Source: Spongiactinospora sp. TRM90649 (lineage in GTDB: Bacteria > Actinomycetota > Actinomycetes > Streptosporangiales > Streptosporangiaceae). Taken from it: a stretch of DNA of 64,000 nucleotides. Shown piece after piece: positions 60,216 through 64,000 of the stretch (position 1 is the stretch's first letter; the number at the start of each line of letters is the position of its first letter). Under the pieces are notes generated by a model that was given only the letters and a program-made list of their open reading frames with translations, was not told the origin of the DNA and did not search any database. The stretch covers positions 186,001 through 250,000 of the forward strand of contig NZ_JARLTC010000002.1 of the NCBI RefSeq assembly GCF_029382225.1, read 5' to 3'. The position numbers and the translations under genes were made by a program.

Positions 60216-62852
60216 TCAGCCCGTGTTCTGCAATCCCGCCGCCACACCGTTGACCGACAACAACAACAGCGTGGACAACCGCTCGCGCTCCTCCTCGCCG
60301 AGCTCGTCGCCGCCCGAGCGCAGCGCGGCGAGCGCGCGGAGCTGGAGGTGCGAGAGCGCGTCCACGTAGGGGTCGCGGAGCTGGACGGCCCGCGAGAGCA
60401 CCCGGCGGTTCTCCAGCAGCCGGGTGTGCCCGGTCACCATGAGCACCAGCCGCCGGGTCAGGTCGTACTCGCCGAGCACCTGGTCGGTGTAGTCGTCGCG
60501 CCCACCCAGCGCCAGGTAGCGCTCGGCGATGGCCCGGTCGGTCTTGGCCAGCGACATCTCCACGTTGTCCAGCAGGGAGGCGAACAGCGGCCACTCGCGG
60601 TAGGCGGCGCGCAGCTCGTCGATGCCCTGCTCCGACACCACCGCGTCGAGGCCGCTGCCCAGGCCGTACCAGCCGGGGAGGTTCACCCGGGTCTGCGCCC
60701 AGGCGAACACCCACGGGATGGCCCGCAGGTCGTCGAGCGAGCGCGGCGCGCCGAGGCCGCGCCTGGCCGGGCGCGAGCCCAGCCGCAACGAGCCGATCTC
60801 CTCAAGCGGGCTGACCAGCCCGAACCACTCGGGGAACCCGGGCGACTCGGTCAGCCCCCGGTAGGCGTGCTCGGAGGCCGACGCGACCCGCTCGGCCAGG
60901 CCGCGGAACCGATCGGCCGCGGCGGCGGTGCGCTGCCCGGCGGCCTCGGTGGAGGCCAGCAGCACGGCGTGGGTGACCTGCTCGGTGTGCCTGCGGGCGA
61001 TGGCGCCGTGGCCGTATCGCGCGAAGATGACCTCGCCCTGCTCGGTGACCTTGAACCGGCCGTTGACGGAGCCGGGGGCCTGGGCCAGCACGGCCCGGTT
61101 GGCCGGGCCGCCGCCGCGCCCGAGCGCGCCGCCCCGGCCGTGGAACAGCGTGAGCCGCACGTCGTGGTCGCGCGCCCAGGCCGCCAGCGCCTCCTGCGCC
61201 TGGTACAGCCGCAGCGTGGCCGCGGCGGGCCCCAGCTCCTTGGCCGAGTCGGAGTAGCCGAGCATGACCTCCAGCCGCCGGTCGTTGGCGGCCAGCCTGG
61301 CCTGGACGGCGGGCAGCTCCAGCATGCCGGTCAGCACGGCGGGAGCGTTGGCGAGGTCTTCGCCCGACTCGAACAGCGGCACCACGTCGAGCGCCGGGGC
61401 GCGCTCGCCGAGCGCGTGCTCGGCCAGCTCGTAGACGGCGGCGATGTCGCGCGCGCTGCGGGTGAACGACACGACATAGCGGGAGCAGGCGGTCACGCCG
61501 AAGCGCTCCTGGATCCAGGCGATCACCCGGATAGTGGCCAGCACGTCTTCGGTGCGCTCGCCGACCGCGCCCTTCACGATCTCCTCAAGGGCGGCGGCGT
61601 GCACCTGGGAGTGCTGGCGGACCTCCAGCTCGGCCAGGTGGAAGCCGAACGTCTCCACCTGCCAGATGAGGTGCTGCAGCTCGCCGTAAGCCTGGCGCTC
61701 CGCGCCGCTCTCGACCAGCGACTCCTGGCAGAGCCGCAGGTCGGCCAGCAGGTCGGCCGGGGAGCGGTAGGCGAGGTCGAGGTCGCGCCTGCGGGTAGCG
61801 GCGATCCGGGCGGCCAGGAACAGCAGCCACTGCCGGTGCGGCTCGCGCGGCGAACGGGTGGCCATCTCGGAGACGACCTCGGGGTGGGCGTCCTCGGCGT
61901 CGGCGACGGCGGCGCGCAGCCGCGCCGAAGGCGGGGTGTCCTCGGCGGACAGGGTCAGGCCCCGGCCGATCCGGTTGGTGGCGTTCTCCAGGGCGATCAG
62001 CACGTGCTCGGCCTGGATCAGCATCGCCTGCCGGGTCACGGCGGAGGTCACGTTGGGGTTGCCGTCACGGTCGCCGCCGATCCAGCTTCCGTAGCGGATG
62101 TAGGGGCGGGCCAGCGGCGGACGGGTGCCGGTGCCCTCGCCGAGCGCCCGGTCGAGCGACCGGTAGACCTGCGGGACCACCCGGAACAGCGTCTCGTCGA
62201 AGGCCGCCATGGCGGTGCGGACCTCGTCGAGCGGGTCGAGACGGGTGTGGCGGAGCTGGGCCGTCCGCCACAGCAGGTCGATCTCCTCAAGGAGCCGCCT
62301 GCGGGCCTCGGCCCGCTCCTCCGCCCCCCTTCCGGGCGCGTTGTACTCGGCGAGCTGCCCGCTGATCCGCTGGATCGCGGTGGCGACGGCACGGCGCCGC
62401 GCCTCCGTCGGATGCGCGGTCAGCACCGGCCGCAGCTCCAGCCCGGCCACCAGCTCGGCGGCACGCTCCGCCCCGACCTCCTGGACGGCGGCGGCCATCG
62501 ACTCCGGCAGCGGCGCCTCACCGGTGTCCCGGTCGCGCAGCGTGCGAATGCGGTAGTGCTCCTCGGCCAGGTTGGCCAGATGGAAGTAACAGGTGAACGC
62601 GCGTGCGATCTGCACCGCGCGATCGACAGGCCATTCCGCGACCATCGCGGAGACCTGATCTATCGGCATCTGCCGCCTCCGGGCGGCGATGACCCCTTTA
62701 CGCAGACGTTCGACGTCGGCGAGCAGCTCAGGACCGCCATGCTCGGCGATCACCTTCCCCAACAGCTCACCGAGCACACGCACGTCGGCCCGGAGCTCGT
62801 CCGGCATCTCGCTGACTGCGTTGTGGCGTTCGGCTGATGCGATCGCGGCCAT
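60216..62852 (-). CDS. ppc: Phosphoenolpyruvate carboxylase
   Basis: 878 residues from ATG 62852. [14 protein letters not shown] has the catalytic His147, [20 protein letters not shown] matches GYSDSxKD, and [19 protein letters not shown] is the third signature; [14 protein letters not shown] is the C-terminal end where allosteric Asp/malate binding occurs. It turns PEP and bicarbonate into oxaloacetate. I reject the longer reading to 62981 as its first 43 residues are Cys/Val-rich and unlike the family. Confidence 0.95.
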   Translation of the reverse strand: MAAIASAERHNAVSEMPDELRADVRVLGELLGKVIAEHGGPELLADVERLRKGVIAARRRQMPIDQVSAMVAEWPVDRAVQIARAFTCYFHLANLAEEHYRIRTLRDRDTGEAPLPESMAAAVQEVGAERAAELVAGLELRPVLTAHPTEARRRAVATAIQRISGQLAEYNAPGRGAEERAEARRRLLEEIDLLWRTAQLRHTRLDPLDEVRTAMAAFDETLFRVVPQVYRSLDRALGEGTGTRPPLARPYIRYGSWIGGDRDGNPNVTSAVTRQAMLIQAEHVLIALENATNRIGRGLTLSAEDTPPSARLRAAVADAEDAHPEVVSEMATRSPREPHRQWLLFLAARIAATRRRDLDLAYRSPADLLADLRLCQESLVESGAERQAYGELQHLIWQVETFGFHLAELEVRQHSQVHAAALEEIVKGAVGERTEDVLATIRVIAWIQERFGVTACSRYVVSFTRSARDIAAVYELAEHALGERAPALDVVPLFESGEDLANAPAVLTGMLELPAVQARLAANDRRLEVMLGYSDSAKELGPAAATLRLYQAQEALAAWARDHDVRLTLFHGRGGALGRGGGPANRAVLAQAPGSVNGRFKVTEQGEVIFARYGHGAIARRHTEQVTHAVLLASTEAAGQRTAAAADRFRGLAERVASASEHAYRGLTESPGFPEWFGLVSPLEEIGSLRLGSRPARRGLGAPRSLDDLRAIPWVFAWAQTRVNLPGWYGLGSGLDAVVSEQGIDELRAAYREWPLFASLLDNVEMSLAKTDRAIAERYLALGGRDDYTDQVLGEYDLTRRLVLMVTGHTRLLENRRVLSRAVQLRDPYVDALSHLQLRALAALRSGGDELGEEERERLSTLLLLSVNGVAAGLQNTG

Positions 62853-63065
62853 GTCTCGAAGAGTATCGAGTCCCCCCAGACCACCGGAGACCGGTCTCAC
62901 CAATTGGACTAGACCACTGCACCTGCACACCCAGACCAAGAGCTGGACCATCCCCCGCAGGCTCTGGCGCGGCCCCAGCAAGACCGGTCACCTGTGCGAG
63001 GCCATCGCGGCACTCCAGAACCACGAACTCCCTGAGAACCAAGAGTTCTACTACGTTAGGCCCTC

Positions 63066-63473
63066 TTAGGTGCCGTGCGTAATGAGGTGAGCGGTTTCGT
63101 TTCGCTGAGTTTTGTGCCAGCTGTACTTAACTTTGTGGCCGCGAGGCACTACCGCACCGGCCTGCGTCCGCCCGTTCTTCCAGCCGCTCTTCCAGCCACG
63201 GTTGCTTTGAACATAGGTCCAGCTGTGGCTGCCGCACCCTCCCTGCACCTTCCGGGTGTGGGCGCCGGAGTGGCTGCTGTAGAAAAGCCAGGTGCAGCCG
63301 CTTCGGCGCTTGTAGGAGATCTTCCTATGGGCCGCCTTGTTGCTGTCCACCGACGAAACAGTTGAGTAGGCGGGCTGTACCTGATCATGCGCCTGCGCGG
63401 GTGGGGCGGCAGGTAAACTCGCCCCCCAGACGAGCGCTGCGATCCCCAGGATCGAAGACTTGGCGATTCGCAT
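63066..63473 (-). CDS. Small secreted basic protein with one likely disulphide
   Basis: 135 residues from ATG 63473. Signal peptide RIAKSSILGIAALVWGASL then PAAPPAQA. The mature part is basic and rich in Ser, His, Trp and Lys, with two cysteines (RRSGCTWLFY and VQGGCGSHSW) and GWKSGWKNGRTQ. I recognise no family; overall look is that of small bacteriocin- or surfactant-like secreted proteins, but that is a guess. Base composition is less GC-rich than the surroundings. Confidence 0.6.
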   Translation of the reverse strand: MRIAKSSILGIAALVWGASLPAAPPAQAHDQVQPAYSTVSSVDSNKAAHRKISYKRRSGCTWLFYSSHSGAHTRKVQGGCGSHSWTYVQSNRGWKSGWKNGRTQAGAVVPRGHKVKYSWHKTQRNETAHLITHGT

Positions 63474-63683
63474 TTCCCGGATCCTCTCTGTAGGAATTTG
63501 CGTCAGATCTCGTACAGCAGGCCGCAGATTGGGAGCCATGCGGCCATAAACGTCACCTCGCCATCGGGCATGGCCCATCTGGCCAACTCATCACCCCAGC
63601 CCCTCAGGCCATCGTTCATATGACAAGAGATCCGTCGCTTCCCGCATAATTCTCCAACACAAAAAAGTGGATGTCGTCAGCAA

Positions 63684-63707
63684 TGAGTGCACTGTCCTAC
63701 GCACTCA
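63684..63707. repeat. Inverted repeat just before the last reading frame
   Basis: TGAGTGC (63684-63690) and GCACTCA (63701-63707) pair across ten bases in an AT-richer stretch. It could be an operator or part of a junction between unrelated sequences. Confidence 0.35.
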
Positions 63708-64000
63708 GTGAACCTTTTTCATCCTCCAGCGAGCTCATGGCTCTGGAGTACCGCCGCGGCGACATTCGACACCTTCGGCCGGGGCGGCGTGGACGAGTCG
63801 ATCTGGGGCGAGGCGCGCAACCCCACCACGGGCGCGTGGGACGCGGTGCGCCGCCTGGTCCTCACCCAGAACTGGATCTACCAGCGCACCGACTTCAGCC
63901 CGCCGTACGACCTGGTGCTGTGGCTCGACACGGTGCACGAGGTCGGCATCGCCGGAACGCAGCAGATCACCCTGCCGCCGCGCGACCTCGACCCGGTGAT
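63708..64000 (+). CDS. Unknown reading frame, runs off the window
   Basis: About 97 codons from GTG 63708 with no stop; a GTG at 63789 is another start. From about 63762 the DNA turns sharply to high GC with good coding periodicity: ATFDTFGRGGVDESIWGEAR, then AVRRLVLTQNWIYQRTDF and PYDLVLWLDTVHEVGI. I recognise no family. The first 18 codons look unlike the rest, so the true gene may be truncated at its 5' end, starting inside a junction. Confidence 0.4.
   Translation, partial: MNLFHPPASSWLWSTAAATFDTFGRGGVDESIWGEARNPTTGAWDAVRRLVLTQNWIYQRTDFSPPYDLVLWLDTVHEVGIAGTQQITLPPRDLDPV

Noticed and set aside
60348..62837. 829-codon open frame on the plus strand opposite ppc
   Set aside because: The opposite frame is a full PEP carboxylase with all signatures; the plus frame is His/Gly/Arg-rich with no family pattern, a usual shadow in very GC-rich DNA.
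62853..63065. Plus-strand reading frame ending near 63069 between ppc and the secreted protein
   Set aside because: The only distinct part, about 30 residues ending in a stop, has no start or ribosome-binding site of its own and no family; I left the 213-bp gap as non-coding.
63066..63473. Lactococcin-972-like bacteriocin
   Set aside because: The secreted size and aromatic content are suggestive, but the two cysteines and repeat spacing do not match that family as I know it.
1..64000. CRISPR arrays, tRNA or rRNA genes
   Set aside because: No regularly spaced repeats of CRISPR size and no cloverleaf-like or rRNA-like stretch were seen in the gaps between genes.

Overview
The window is about 64 kb of very GC-rich DNA. 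It has many GTG starts, frequent 4-bp GTGA gene overlaps, mycothiol-linked formaldehyde detoxification, IdeR/DmdR-type iron boxes, LCP proteins and a PEP carboxylase. Together these point to a filamentous actinomycete, most likely Streptosporangiaceae-like; the family is inferred from gene content and style, not from a marker gene. I saw no rRNA, tRNA, CRISPR array or intact mobile element.

1 to about 25.5 kb is a cell-surface glycopolymer and envelope region. It has two paralogous UPF0104-type membrane proteins around a methyltransferase, GT2 and GT4 glycosyltransferases, an orphan membrane protein with a tandem FtsX-like extracellular domain, two large GT-C-like membrane proteins, a membrane acyltransferase, two LCP-LytR_C ligases, and an acetoacetate-decarboxylase-like enzyme. 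At its heart (16.5-22.7 kb) is a polyol-phosphate module: a sugar-type nucleotidyltransferase, a glycerol-1-phosphate dehydrogenase-like enzyme, two CDP-alcohol phosphotransferases (one fused to a nucleotidyltransferase-like domain), and an IspD/TarI-type cytidylyltransferase fused to a degenerate SDR domain. A simple reading is that CDP-activated alcohol phosphates are made and transferred to a lipid or polymer, glycosylated, flipped and attached to peptidoglycan by the LCP proteins.

25.5 to 38.5 kb is accessory. It holds a STAS anti-anti-sigma factor, a kinase-like protein with a multi-pass C-terminal membrane domain, a membrane-anchored HELSH metalloprotease-like protein, and then a HIT / NUDIX / PfkB trio facing a STAND-TPR regulator, a ThyX homologue with an altered signature, and a TetR regulator. 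This last group looks like a small nucleotide- or nucleoside-processing locus. Cold-shock-like, HAD and small membrane proteins and a frameshifted gene follow.

38.6 to 64 kb is mostly core or conserved-accessory. It has a secreted GH18 chitinase with a palindromic operator, an integrase remnant, an acyl-CoA dehydrogenase, UDP-glucose dehydrogenase, purE-purK, a two-gene ABC system, GtrA, a two-component system with helically phased TTGAC repeats in front, an erythromycin-esterase gene divergent from its regulator, a TrmH gene that has lost its catalytic core, bacterioferritin plus its ferredoxin under iron boxes, mycothiol-dependent formaldehyde dehydrogenase plus MBL hydrolase, a bPH2 membrane protein, BirA, an FdhF/YdeP-type molybdoenzyme with FdhD, and PEP carboxylase. 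The end holds a small secreted basic protein and a truncated unknown reading frame.
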